A stretch of 64,000 nucleotides of DNA, taken from Caryophanon tenue (lineage in GTDB: Bacteria; Bacillota; Bacilli; Bacillales_A; Planococcaceae). The DNA lies in assembly GCF_001700315.1 (NCBI RefSeq), contig NZ_MASJ01000008.1, positions 1 through 64,000 of the forward strand. The letters are read 5' to 3'. Position numbers and translations under genes: made by a program. Under the pieces are notes generated by a model. The model worked only from the letters and a program-made list of their open reading frames with translations. It was not told the DNA's origin and ran no database searches. This document shows, piece by piece, positions 1 through 8,387 of the stretch; position 1 is the first letter of the stretch, and each line of letters opens with the position of its first letter.

Positions 1-38
1 GAAATGACGATATTTCTCCTAACACTTTGTTTTGTCTC
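1..38 (+). repeat. Dispersed hairpin repeat, copy 1 (cut by window edge)
   Basis: The right arm of a long hairpin (ATTTCTCCTAACACTTT, 12-28) followed by GTTTTGTCTC. The left arm is cut by the window edge and only its last bases (GAAAT) remain. It is almost identical to the copy at 33895-33946, including the loop and the downstream tail. It has the form of an intrinsic terminator. Confidence 0.75.
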
Positions 39-49
39 AACCTCTTTTG

Positions 50-148
50 TTATGATGATAACAATTTTAAACTGACTGCTGCTCCGATACCTGTCCAAAT
101 ACATAAACCGACAATTAAAAGTTCGAATACTTTAAGCCAACGACCGAG
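50..148 (-). pseudogene. Possible remnant C-terminus of a membrane protein
   Basis: A 32-codon open stretch on the minus strand ends in TAA at 50-52 and encodes a hydrophobic, transmembrane-like tail (ending KLLSS). It is closed upstream by an in-frame TAG at 149-151, has no start codon and no ribosome-binding site. It may be the relic end of a transporter gene. The family is not recognisable from so short a piece, and chance hydrophobicity cannot be excluded. Confidence 0.22.
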
Positions 149-204
149 CTACGTTCAACTCATGCACTAACGAAGAGTGCCACCGTTCCCGAAATACGCG
201 CATA

Positions 205-843
205 TTAAGCATTATCCGTAACGACAAATTGCTGTTTTTTCTGCACGACTGCTCGAATCGGTGACGCATCGCCACCTTGAATCGCAAGTGGCAAACCGAT
301 AAAATCGTAAAAGCCAGTGCTACAAGCTTGCAGCATTAAATTTTCGATAATGGTCATGCCTGTATCATTGCAAGCTTGATGCGCGACAAGTGGCGCACCA
401 AATGCATCCACAGATGGTGCGTCTGTGCCGATTAAACGGATGCCGTGCGTCGCTAAAAAATGAATAGCTTCTGGTGAAAATGCTGTGAACGCCTCATCAA
501 ATGTAAATGGATGATGCGCTTTTTTTGTTTTGACAAAAAGGCGTGTAGAGTCTGGTAATGAACACGCACGTAAAAAATCGACCGTAATGTATGTTTCACT
601 CGTTGCATCGACTATATACACATCACCGATAAATAAATCGACCGGTAGCGCATCAATGGACTTGCCAAAATCGTCATAATGATACGGTGCATCGACATGT
701 GTGCCAGCATGAACGCTCATTTGAATTTGCCCGACATTTGCGCCGTCTTGTTCGTAAGTGGCATCCAGTTTATAAGTAAATGGTGTATCTTCTGGCCAAA
801 CGGGCATCGTATTTCGTAATGGCATCGTAATATCAATCCACAT
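205..843 (-). CDS. kynB: Arylformamidase / cyclase family protein (KynB-like)
   Basis: A 212-residue metal-dependent hydrolase of the cyclase/KynB family, which deformylates N-formylkynurenine in tryptophan breakdown. The zinc-site signature HAGTHVDAPYH lies near residue 63, and the IGTDAPSVD and GLPL...GGDASPIRAV segments match KynB proteins. Length is typical of the family (about 208-212). The ATG at 843 is chosen because AAAGGGGA sits at the right distance; the longer frame upstream has no such site. No kynA or kynU lies in the window, so the gene may serve another amide or be one part of a scattered pathway. It is transcribed divergently from the kinase gene at 997. Confidence 0.75.
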   Translation of the reverse strand: MWIDITMPLRNTMPVWPEDTPFTYKLDATYEQDGANVGQIQMSVHAGTHVDAPYHYDDFGKSIDALPVDLFIGDVYIVDATSETYITVDFLRACSLPDSTRLFVKTKKAHHPFTFDEAFTAFSPEAIHFLATHGIRLIGTDAPSVDAFGAPLVAHQACNDTGMTIIENLMLQACSTGFYDFIGLPLAIQGGDASPIRAVVQKKQQFVVTDNA

Positions 844-904
844 AAAAAATCCCCTTTCATCGTTACCTATATGTATGTTTACTATACCGCATTTAAAAAA
901 ACTA

Positions 905-931
905 TGGATAAATTGTACTGGAATAGGGTAT
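905..931 (+). promoter_or_regulatory. Possible sigma-B-type promoter of the kinase gene
   Basis: GGGTAT at 926-931 matches the sigma-B -10 consensus exactly. A weak -35-like TGGATA lies at 905-910 with 15 bases between. No good sigma-A -35/-10 pair was seen in this spacer. The placement fits the downstream RsbK/RsbM-like genes, but the -35 match is poor, so this is tentative. Confidence 0.3.
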
Positions 932-996
932 TTTATGAAAGAAACATTTATAATGGAGGAGAGCAACCGTTTTTGTAAAAAGGAAGGGAAGAGTAG

Positions 997-3684
997 ATGA
1001 TGAGAAAACGCATCGGCATTCGCTGGAAGATAACGAGCGGTTATGTTTTTTTAATTGCTTGTTTATTAGTAGCGGGTGTCTTTTTGAATACCCAAATTAA
1101 CGACATAAAAGTACAGCGTGATGAAATCATTTCGTATGATACAAAAATGCGTACGATGTCGAACCGGTTAGAGCGACATGTGTTGGCGATGGAATCGTCA
1201 TTACATCGTTATTTAATCACAAGTGAAAGTCGTTATTTAGAAGCATACTATGAAAATGCAGGCGCGTGGGAAACGACGTACTATGAGTTAGGGGGATTTG
1301 TACAGACGTATTCGACACGACAAGAAAATTTAGATTATATTTATCGCGATATTGAAGAGTGGATAGCGACGATTGCCCAGCCTTTAGAGCAAGCCATTCG
1401 TGCTAATAATCGTGAAGAAATGATTGAAGCGTTTAACGGTGAGCAAAGCAGTGAAGCAATCAGCGATTTACAGCTACAATTTACGGAGTTTCGTAATGTC
1501 GAAACAGAGGCGATTGCCAATAAAATTGTTGAGCTAGATGCGAAAAATGAGCGCTTAACGATAAGTTTATTTTTCGCATTAGGGTTTATTGCGATTTTAG
1601 CGGTACTGATTTTTAATACGATTTCGCGTCGTGTTGTGACGTCGATTACAGATGTAACCGAAGCATTACACAATATTGAAGCTTCAAACGGTAAAGGACG
1701 TAAACGACTAGTGGCGACAACGAATGATGAAATGAAAGATTTAGTTGATGCAACAAATGCGCTATTAACGACGATGGAAAACCGTCAGTGGCTGCAACAA
1801 AACTTAGCGGATGTGTTACTAGAGTACCAAGGGATTGAGGAAGTGTCGGAGCTTGGGCAAACATTGCTGAAATCTCTTACAACACGTACAAGGTCCGTAT
1901 ACGGTACTTTTTATATGCAAGATGCAAAAGATGCAACGAAATATGTTAAGCTTGCGACCTTTGCTGAAGCAAGACATGATATCGGTCGAACACATTTCCA
2001 TATCGGTGAGGGTTTAATTGGGCAAAGTGTGTTAGAAGGACGTGCGCTTAGCTATGAAAACCGTGAAAATGGTCTCCGCTTTATTGAAACAGCACTTGGT
2101 GATATTCAAGTTGCAAATGGCTTAATTGTACCGATTATGTTTGAGAAGCAAGTTGTTGCGGTGATGGAAATTGCGGCGATTCAAAATTATACTGCGCAGC
2201 ATCGTGCATTAATTAATGAAGTTGTTGAACGAGTAGGTGTAACGATTAACAGTATTCAAACTCGACTGGAAATTACACGTTTATTAACAGCTTCTCAGTT
2301 GCAAACAGAAGAGCTTCAAGCACAGTCAGAGGAACTGCAAACGCAATCAGAAGAATTGCAAATGCAGACCGAAGAGTTAACAGCGATTAATGAACAGCTC
2401 GAGGAACGTACAAAAGATGCTGAACAGAAAACGCGTGAATTACAGGTGATACAAGTCGAGCTTGAGCAAAGTGCTGAGCAGTTGCGTCAAAGTTCTAACT
2501 ATAAGTCGGAGTTTTTAGCGAATATGTCGCATGAGCTGCGTACACCGTTAAATAGCATTTTAATTTTATCGGAAATGCTTGCAGAAAATGCCGACAACCG
2601 TTTAGAAGATGAAGAGTTGGAGTATGCGACAATTATCCATAAATCAGGTGAGGATTTACTAGCATTAATTAATGATATTTTAGATTTATCAAAAGTGGAA
2701 GCGGGCAAAATGGATGTGTGGTTTAGTGAAACGGACTTACGTGAATTGCCACAGCATTTAGAAAGTATGTTTACACCGGTTGCACAGCAAAAGAATTTGC
2801 AGTTCCATGTAAATATCACGAAAAACGTCGCAACGCCGTTCCATACAGATGTGAAGCGATTCCAGCAAATTTGTAATAACTTAATTTCTAATGCACTGAA
2901 GTTTACAGAAGAAGGTAGTGTGCGTGTGAAAATCACAGCACCGCCCGTAACGGAGCAAATGCAAGAAATAAGCGAGCAATGGATTGCGCTAAGTGTTACC
3001 GATACAGGTATCGGTGTAGAAGAGCAAAAACAAGAGCTGATTTTTGAATCCTTCCAACAAGTAGACGGAGCAACAATGCGTAAATACGGTGGAACGGGAC
3101 TTGGTTTATCGATTTGCCGAGAGTTTACAAAATTATTAGGTGGCTGGATTACACTACAAAGTGAAGTAGGCGTAGGCAGTACATTTACGGTGTATATTCC
3201 GAGCTTACCACAGGGGCTTCAACGTATTGTAGAAGCGCCAATACCACGCACACCGAAAGTATTGCCAGTGGAACGCGTGTATACGAACGAAGTATTTAAT
3301 GGCAAAACAATTTTACTAGTCGATGATGATAGCCGTAATATTTTTGCATTAAAGCAAGCGCTAGAGCAAAAAGGTGCGACTATCATCGAAGCAGGAAATG
3401 GTGTAGAAGCGTTAGAAAAGCTAGAGCAACATACAGAGACCGATATTATTTTAATGGATATTATGATGCCAGAAATGGACGGGTATGAAGCGACGCGTTA
3501 TATTCGTCAGCAATTACAGCTTGATTTGCCAATTATTGCGTTAACGGCGAAAGCAATGAAGCAAGATCGAGAAAAGGCTATTGCTGTTGGGGCATCTGAT
3601 TATGTGACAAAACCACTCAACTTAGAACAGCTATTTTCTGTATTAACAGTATGGCTTGCGAAAAAGGAACATCATTATGGATAA
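997..3684 (+). CDS. Hybrid sensor histidine kinase, RsbK-like (CHASE3-HAMP-GAF-HisKA-HATPase-REC)
   Basis: An 895-residue membrane hybrid kinase. Visible order: TM1 (about 10-30), CHASE3-type extracellular helical domain (35-180), TM2 (188-210), HAMP, GAF (about 285-420), a glutamine/glutamate-rich coiled coil with repeated EELQ units (425-500), HisKA with phospho-acceptor His512 in FLANMSHELRTPL, HATPase (N box NLISNALKF, G boxes GTGLGLSI), and a C-terminal receiver with Asp821 in LMDIMMPEMDG. In Bacillus cereus RsbK has this architecture and feeds sigma-B through RsbY, with RsbM methylating it. The next gene is a CheR-type methyltransferase overlapping by 8 bases, and a REC-PP2C phosphatase follows on the other strand. 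Assignment as RsbK is inferred from architecture and context. Start at 997 or 1000 (tandem ATG). Confidence 0.85.
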   Translation: MMRKRIGIRWKITSGYVFLIACLLVAGVFLNTQINDIKVQRDEIISYDTKMRTMSNRLERHVLAMESSLHRYLITSESRYLEAYYENAGAWETTYYELGGFVQTYSTRQENLDYIYRDIEEWIATIAQPLEQAIRANNREEMIEAFNGEQSSEAISDLQLQFTEFRNVETEAIANKIVELDAKNERLTISLFFALGFIAILAVLIFNTISRRVVTSITDVTEALHNIEASNGKGRKRLVATTNDEMKDLVDATNALLTTMENRQWLQQNLADVLLEYQGIEEVSELGQTLLKSLTTRTRSVYGTFYMQDAKDATKYVKLATFAEARHDIGRTHFHIGEGLIGQSVLEGRALSYENRENGLRFIETALGDIQVANGLIVPIMFEKQVVAVMEIAAIQNYTAQHRALINEVVERVGVTINSIQTRLEITRLLTASQLQTEELQAQSEELQTQSEELQMQTEELTAINEQLEERTKDAEQKTRELQVIQVELEQSAEQLRQSSNYKSEFLANMSHELRTPLNSILILSEMLAENADNRLEDEELEYATIIHKSGEDLLALINDILDLSKVEAGKMDVWFSETDLRELPQHLESMFTPVAQQKNLQFHVNITKNVATPFHTDVKRFQQICNNLISNALKFTEEGSVRVKITAPPVTEQMQEISEQWIALSVTDTGIGVEEQKQELIFESFQQVDGATMRKYGGTGLGLSICREFTKLLGGWITLQSEVGVGSTFTVYIPSLPQGLQRIVEAPIPRTPKVLPVERVYTNEVFNGKTILLVDDDSRNIFALKQALEQKGATIIEAGNGVEALEKLEQHTETDIILMDIMMPEMDGYEATRYIRQQLQLDLPIIALTAKAMKQDREKAIAVGASDYVTKPLNLEQLFSVLTVWLAKKEHHYG

Positions 3685-4489
3685 ACAACAGTTAGAATTA
3701 CAGCTTTTACTGGATGCAATTTATGCTTTGTCTGGCTATGATTTTCGCGAATATAATCGCAGCTCGATTTTACGACGTATCGAGCATCGTATACGTCTTG
3801 AACAACTGCCAACCATTACGCGTTTAACGGCTGAAATCATTCATAACGAACCGTTGTTACATACGGTGTTAAATGATTTTTCAATCAATGTTACTGAAAT
3901 GTTTCGTGACCCATTATTCTTCCGTACATTGCGCACCGATGTTTTGCCGAAACTAGCACATTTAGAGCGCATTCGTATATGGCACGCCGGCTGTGCAACG
4001 GGGGAAGAGGCGTATTCGATGGCGATTTTGCTAAAGGAACAAGGGCTACTTGAACGAGCAACAATTTATGCAACAGATATGAATGAGCAAGTGTTATTAC
4101 GTGCAAAAGAAGGCGCCTTTTCACTTCAAAAAATGCAAGGCTATACGAAAAATTATTTATTAGCAGGCGGCGAGGAAGCTTTTTCAGATTATTATAAGAC
4201 GGAAAATAACCGCGCGATTTTTAATCAAGAATTGCGAGAGGCCATTACATTTGCACAACATAATTTAGTAACGGACCAGTCATTTCAAGAGTTTGATATG
4301 ATTTTATGCCGCAATGTGCTCATTTATTTCTCTGTACCATTGCAACATAAAGTACAAAAGCTTTTTTATGAAAGTTTAGCACGGGGTGGCTATTTAGGGT
4401 TAGGCGATAAGGAAACGATTCAGTTTACACCGATTGCCCGTCACTATCACGCGATTGATGTCGCGGAACGTATTTACCAAAAATCGTAA
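3677..4489 (+). CDS. CheR-type protein glutamate methyltransferase (RsbM-like)
   Basis: A 270-residue SAM-dependent methyltransferase of the CheR family. It has an N-terminal helical CheR domain (SSILRRIEHRI, SINVTEMFRDP) and the SAM-binding Rossmann part with IWHAGCATGEEAYSMAI, IYATDMNEQVL and ILCRNVLIYF. It overlaps the kinase gene by 8 bases; the ATG at 3677 follows AAAAAGGAAC. No chemoreceptor or che gene is near. In Bacillus cereus RsbM methylates the RsbK kinase and restrains sigma-B activation, and this gene pair looks the same. A strong terminator follows directly. Confidence 0.85.
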   Translation: MDKQQLELQLLLDAIYALSGYDFREYNRSSILRRIEHRIRLEQLPTITRLTAEIIHNEPLLHTVLNDFSINVTEMFRDPLFFRTLRTDVLPKLAHLERIRIWHAGCATGEEAYSMAILLKEQGLLERATIYATDMNEQVLLRAKEGAFSLQKMQGYTKNYLLAGGEEAFSDYYKTENNRAIFNQELREAITFAQHNLVTDQSFQEFDMILCRNVLIYFSVPLQHKVQKLFYESLARGGYLGLGDKETIQFTPIARHYHAIDVAERIYQKS

Positions 4490-4506
4490 AGAAAAGCGTA
4501 GCGCAA

Positions 4507-4546
4507 AAAAAGCCTTCAGCAAGGATCCTTGCTGAAGGCTTTTAGT
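4507..4546. terminator. Bidirectional terminator, 30-base perfect palindrome
   Basis: AGCCTTCAGC at 4511 pairs with GCTGAAGGCT at 4531-4540 around AAGGATCCTT, flanked by A and T runs. It serves both the methyltransferase gene and the convergent phosphatase gene. Confidence 0.9.
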
Positions 4547-4565
4547 TTTGTCGCATATTTTGTCG

Positions 4566-5696
4566 TTACGTTGCTTGAATTAACACGACGCACATATCAT
4601 CGGGTTGGTTTTGCTGGAGCGTTGGACAAACTAAATAATCAATCGGTGCTTGTTCATGCGTCCAGTTTGAGCTTGCAATTATCTGTAATTTTTTATCTGC
4701 TTTAAATTCGTCAGGTTCCATTGCTTCAAGAACACCGTCTGTAAACAGGACAATTTGAAGCGACGTTTCGTACGTGAGTAACGCTTTTTGCACAGTCATA
4801 TCTTCTACAAAGCCAACAGCCCAGCTTGTTTGTGAAAGTGGCACTGTTTTTGTGCCATCGACAAGCGCATAGGCAGTCGGATGTCCTGCATTTACATATT
4901 CAACCGTTTTATGTTGTGTGTCGATAATTAAATAGACCGCTGTGAAATAATACAAAATGTTTTCTTGTTCATTATGTAAAAGGTTCATATAGCGGTTTAA
5001 CTCAGCTATGACAAGTTCAGGCTCTGTTAACTTGGAAATCGCCTCTCGTAAAATCGAGGAGATATACATACAAACGAGCGAGGCAGATACACCATGTCCC
5101 ATCATATCAAGTAAAATACAAGCATAACGGTGCTCGTCAATTTTGTGCCAATAATATAAGTCCCCTGCTAAATTCGACGACGGCAAATACGAGGCTGTAA
5201 TGCTTAAATGAGGTTGGTTAATGGATGGGCTTAATAAACTTTGCTGCACACGTGCAGCTAAGTTTAATTCACGTGCAACATTACTTTCTTGTTTTTTATG
5301 CCAGTCCAACTCAGATTTTAAGCGCTGCGCCACACGTAAACGCGCCAAGAGCTCAACTTTGTTAATAGGCTTTGTAATATAGTCGATGCCACCAACATCA
5401 AGTGCTTCAGATAATTTGAATTTATCTTCGAGCGCTGTGACGAAAATGACTTGGATATCTTTAAAGCGAGCATCCTCTTTTAATCGACGACATGCTTCAA
5501 TGCCATCCATTTCAGGCATCATCACATCGAGTAAAATAACTTCGACATTTTGCCATTGATTTGATGGACAAGTTAAATATGTAAACATTTCTTTTGCGGA
5601 TTGGCATGAAACAAATTGGTCAATGCCATCACTTTTTAAAATCTTTTCGATTACAAATAAATTTACTTTATTATCATCTACTAGAAGAATAGTCAT
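4566..5696 (-). CDS. Response regulator with PP2C (SpoIIE/RsbU-type) phosphatase, RsbY-like
   Basis: A 376-residue protein: receiver domain (1-125, Asp in VILLDVMMPEMDG, Lys in YITKPINK), a short coiled linker (about 130-150), then a PP2C-type serine phosphatase with the metal-binding segments LAGDLYY, LLDMMGHGVSA, NAGHPTAY and FTDGVLEA. This is the architecture of RsbY of Bacillus cereus, the phosphatase that dephosphorylates the anti-anti-sigma factor RsbV on a signal from RsbK. It lies convergent to the kinase/methyltransferase operon, separated by a shared terminator. The RsbV/RsbW/SigB targets are not in this window. The ATG at 5696 is preceded by AGGTGA. Confidence 0.85.
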   Translation of the reverse strand: MTILLVDDNKVNLFVIEKILKSDGIDQFVSCQSAKEMFTYLTCPSNQWQNVEVILLDVMMPEMDGIEACRRLKEDARFKDIQVIFVTALEDKFKLSEALDVGGIDYITKPINKVELLARLRVAQRLKSELDWHKKQESNVARELNLAARVQQSLLSPSINQPHLSITASYLPSSNLAGDLYYWHKIDEHRYACILLDMMGHGVSASLVCMYISSILREAISKLTEPELVIAELNRYMNLLHNEQENILYYFTAVYLIIDTQHKTVEYVNAGHPTAYALVDGTKTVPLSQTSWAVGFVEDMTVQKALLTYETSLQIVLFTDGVLEAMEPDEFKADKKLQIIASSNWTHEQAPIDYLVCPTLQQNQPDDMCVVLIQAT

Positions 5697-5899
5697 ACGA
5701 ATTGTTCACCTAATCTCTTTATACTTTACTATTCTGACACTCTTTATAAGTATACAGAAATGTCAAATGAAAGTGAACGAATAACCACTTGTTCCTGATG
5801 GGAGCTGACAAAAACAGTTCATTGGATATAGTGAGCGAGTAGGATTTTACTATAAAATAAAAGGAAGGTAGCGATATTGATAATATCACCACCAACCTT

Positions 5900-6202
5900 T
5901 TAAAACACCATTAGTGCAATATAACCGATTAAAAATAACCAACACATCGCAATCATGTAAAGTGCCCATTTCATATCGACATACATATTTATCGCACGCG
6001 CAATAAAATGATACGTTAAAAACACCATTAGTAAAAATAATGCAAAGCTAGATGGGAACATCAATGTCGCAAATACTTTAAAGAGCATGGTTGGTTCGCC
6101 ACTATCGAAAATGGCATGAAGCATTACATTCATTAAGCGTGTGTAGGCAAACGTTAATATCATACTAACGATTGAGAAAACGATTACTCCAAAGCGGTTC
6201 AC
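5900..6202 (-). CDS. Small membrane protein of unknown function
   Basis: About 100 residues with three hydrophobic segments (near 5-28, 42-68 and 78-98), so probably a three-helix inner-membrane protein. I do not recognise the family. I prefer the GTG at 6200-6202 because GAGGTGG lies five bases before it; the GTG three codons upstream would overlap that ribosome-binding site. No partner gene is evident. Confidence 0.6.
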   Translation of the reverse strand: MNRFGVIVFSIVSMILTFAYTRLMNVMLHAIFDSGEPTMLFKVFATLMFPSSFALFLLMVFLTYHFIARAINMYVDMKWALYMIAMCWLFLIGYIALMVF

Positions 6203-6358
6203 GTCTGCCACCTCACAATTTATTCTGCTTTATTATAGCAATTATTTTACGTGTCGACTATACGAAAAGCCCAGTAAAAGAAGAAACCGCATGCGTGTCA
6301 AAAACAAAGCGAAAAGGAAATATGCTACAATAAAACAACGAATAAGGGAGGGATATGG

Positions 6359-7324
6359 ATGCGTAGAGAAGCGGAATTATTGTGGCGTCGCGAAAAATAT
6401 GCGGTCATGTATTACAGTCAGGCACATTACAATCGTATACGCCTCTTAATGCGAGAAAATGCGGCTGTTGCAGACATTCAAGTAGCGATTGCAGAAGCTT
6501 ATAGCATACAGCCGACAGCCGGTAGTCAGCGCAATGCGATTCAGCATATGTGGGGCTATTTTAAAAAATATGCGACAGCTGAAGAGAAGCAGCGTTATGA
6601 GCAATATATTGCACAGGACGACTTTTTAGCGCTACGCCATTATCTCGCGCAACTTGCTGTACAGTATAACGTGACATATTTACAAGAAAGTACGATTTTA
6701 CAAAACATCGAGGAGAACGTAATGAAAACAATTTTAGTAACAGGCTTTGAGCCATTTTTACAATTACCGGTAAACCCAACCGAGCAAATTGCACGCGCAT
6801 TAGACGGGCAACAATTCGGTGATTACATCGTACACGGCAAAGTATTGCCAGTTGATTTTCACGAATCAGAAAAGGTGCTAAAAGAATATTTGACGGCATT
6901 AGCACCAGATATTGTCGTATCGTTAGGCGTAGCGGCAGGACGTCATCAAGTTACACCTGAACGCATCGCAATTAATGTGAAGGACGGCGAAGTGGACAAT
7001 AAAGGTTATGCGCCGACAGATGAAGCAATAGATGCAGATGCAGCGGACGGGCTGTTTACAATGTTGCCGATTCGTGCATTTGTGACGGCATTACAAGAAG
7101 CAGGATATCCAGCTAAAATTTCCAATAGTGCAGGGACGTATTTATGCAATAACATTATGTATGCTGGCTTGCAGTATGCACAGCAGTATCAGAAGCAGGC
7201 TGGGTTTATTCACGTGCCCGCAAACTTTGATATTAGCATTCGTCATCCACGCATTCCAGGGTGGCATCAACGTGATATTCAAGCAGCGGTTGAAATTTGC
7301 TTAACAACGTTAACGAAAGCATAA
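6359..7324 (+). CDS. pcp: DUF1722 domain fused in frame to pyroglutamyl peptidase I (Pcp)
   Basis: One open frame of 321 residues. Residues 1-121 match the DUF1722 (YbgA) domain, with the REKYAVMYYSQAHY and NAIQHMWGYFKKY patterns. Residues 122-321 form a complete pyrrolidone-carboxylate peptidase, which removes N-terminal pyroglutamate from peptides. Counted from its own Met, the catalytic residues are Glu80 (TPERIAIN), Cys142 (GTYLCNN) and His164 (GFIHVPAN). GAGGAGA precedes the internal ATG at 6722 with good spacing, so free Pcp (200 residues) could be made as well as the fusion. No stop codon separates the two parts. The released pyroglutamate could feed PxpABC at 13.8-16.3 kb. The DUF1722 function is unknown. 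Confidence 0.85.
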   Translation: MRREAELLWRREKYAVMYYSQAHYNRIRLLMRENAAVADIQVAIAEAYSIQPTAGSQRNAIQHMWGYFKKYATAEEKQRYEQYIAQDDFLALRHYLAQLAVQYNVTYLQESTILQNIEENVMKTILVTGFEPFLQLPVNPTEQIARALDGQQFGDYIVHGKVLPVDFHESEKVLKEYLTALAPDIVVSLGVAAGRHQVTPERIAINVKDGEVDNKGYAPTDEAIDADAADGLFTMLPIRAFVTALQEAGYPAKISNSAGTYLCNNIMYAGLQYAQQYQKQAGFIHVPANFDISIRHPRIPGWHQRDIQAAVEICLTTLTKA

Positions 7325-7354
7325 AAAAATGTGTGCCGCGGCACACATTTTTTT
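7324..7354. terminator. Bidirectional terminator between pcp and the minus-strand gene
   Basis: GTGTGCCGCGGCACAC (7331-7346) is a perfect palindrome flanked by an A run and a T run. Confidence 0.9.
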
Positions 7355-7784
7355 ATTGCACTGATGAAAGTGCATAATATTCGAAAATTTCACCAGATTG
7401 TGGGTCTACATGATACGTGCGACGATCTGTGTAAAAACAATACATACCATCCTCGACACAAAAATCTTTATGACGTGGAAAGATGTCATCGTCCGTAACC
7501 GCACTTACTAATGCCTTTGCCTGCTCATATGTATAGTCAGGGAAGGATTGAACGATTAACCAATAGACGCATAATAAACTTGCTGGAAAAATAGCTGTCC
7601 ACGGTGTTTGTACCGTTACATCAAAGTTATTTGCCCAAATTCCGCACGTAAGCAATATCCCACCTACTAAACAAATAAAGCCATTTTGGAGCATCGGCTC
7701 TACTCCAGCATATACATAATTTACATAGAAGAGCCAAATGCCAATCAAACATAACACAATGCTTACTAAAATTGGTAGTAACAT
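7353..7784 (-). CDS. Membrane protein with a PepSY-like C-terminal segment
   Basis: 143 residues. Three hydrophobic helices fill residues 1-85. The soluble C-terminus (YTYEQAKALVSA...YHVDPQSGEIFEYYAL) resembles a small PepSY-type module, judged by eye only. The ATG at 7784 follows AAAGGAGGGA. The gene ends in the shared terminator. A near match to a CcpA box (ATGAAATCGTTTTCAA, one mismatch) sits at 7848-7863 upstream. Function unknown. Confidence 0.6.
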   Translation of the reverse strand: MLLPILVSIVLCLIGIWLFYVNYVYAGVEPMLQNGFICLVGGILLTCGIWANNFDVTVQTPWTAIFPASLLCVYWLIVQSFPDYTYEQAKALVSAVTDDDIFPRHKDFCVEDGMYCFYTDRRTYHVDPQSGEIFEYYALSSVQ

Positions 7785-7992
7785 AAAATCCCTCCTTTAT
7801 GTATAAATAATTCTCGTTTATGTAATTTTAAAACATTTATGTGAAAAATGAAATCGTTTTCAAGTAGAAAAATAAAGAAATGATAGTTTTTCATCAAAAT
7901 GAATATAAAGACTTATTTATGTACAAAATTCGCACATAATATAGAAAAAAGACGCATGATTATATTTTTTATGAATTATTTTACAAAAAATA

Positions 7993-8021
7993 TTGAAAAA
8001 GTTGAAGGGAAGTGTTAGCAT
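7993..8021 (+). promoter_or_regulatory. Probable promoter of the T-box leader
   Basis: TTGAAA (7993-7998), 17 bases, then TAGCAT (8016-8021), just upstream of the structured T-box RNA. The -10 is imperfect. Confidence 0.45.
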
Positions 8022-8029
8022 GTTCCTAT

Positions 8030-8303
8030 CAAATGAATATGGCGTTGATAAGGATGAGTACGTAAACGAAAGTTTTCAAGAGAGCTTCTGATGGTGAGAA
8101 TGAAGCAAACGGACCTTACGGAATATGACCTTTGAGCCTCGTACCGAATTAATAGTAGGCTACGACGAGCGGCACTCGTTACAACGGCAACAGTATGAAC
8201 ACGTACTGGCAGAGGTGAGCAATGTGAATTGCTGACAAAATTAGGTGGTAACGCGATGATTAATCGCCCTAATCGTACAACGTGACGATTGGGGGTTTTT
8301 TTA
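8030..8303 (+). promoter_or_regulatory. T-box riboswitch leader, probably tyrosine-specific, without a cognate gene
   Basis: A canonical T-box leader. In stem I, AAGG pairs with CCTT and CGTAA with TTACG, enclosing a specifier loop with AGTA on the 5' side and GAATATGA on the 3' side. The distal AGAGAG and GGTGA motifs are present. The T-box core TTAGGTGGTAACGCG lies at 8241-8255, with an antiterminator to CGCCCTAA. The terminator CCCTAATCGT / ACGATTGGGG ends in a T run at 8296-8302. Reading the triplet after GAA gives UAU (Tyr); AUG (Met) one base later is the alternative. UGGU in the T-box fits a tRNA with discriminator A. T-boxes normally control aminoacyl-tRNA synthetase or amino-acid genes. 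Here the next gene is a TPR protein. Confidence 0.9.
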
Positions 8304-8387
8304 TGAAATCAAGAAGGGCCTTACAAACATGCGAATTGCATAAAAAAGCTGCTAGTTGTGTAACAACAATTGAAATGGGGTTACAAC

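Noticed and set aside
1341-1673. Antisense frames inside the hybrid kinase gene
   Set aside because: Shadow frames in an alternative phase without start signals or recognisable protein features.
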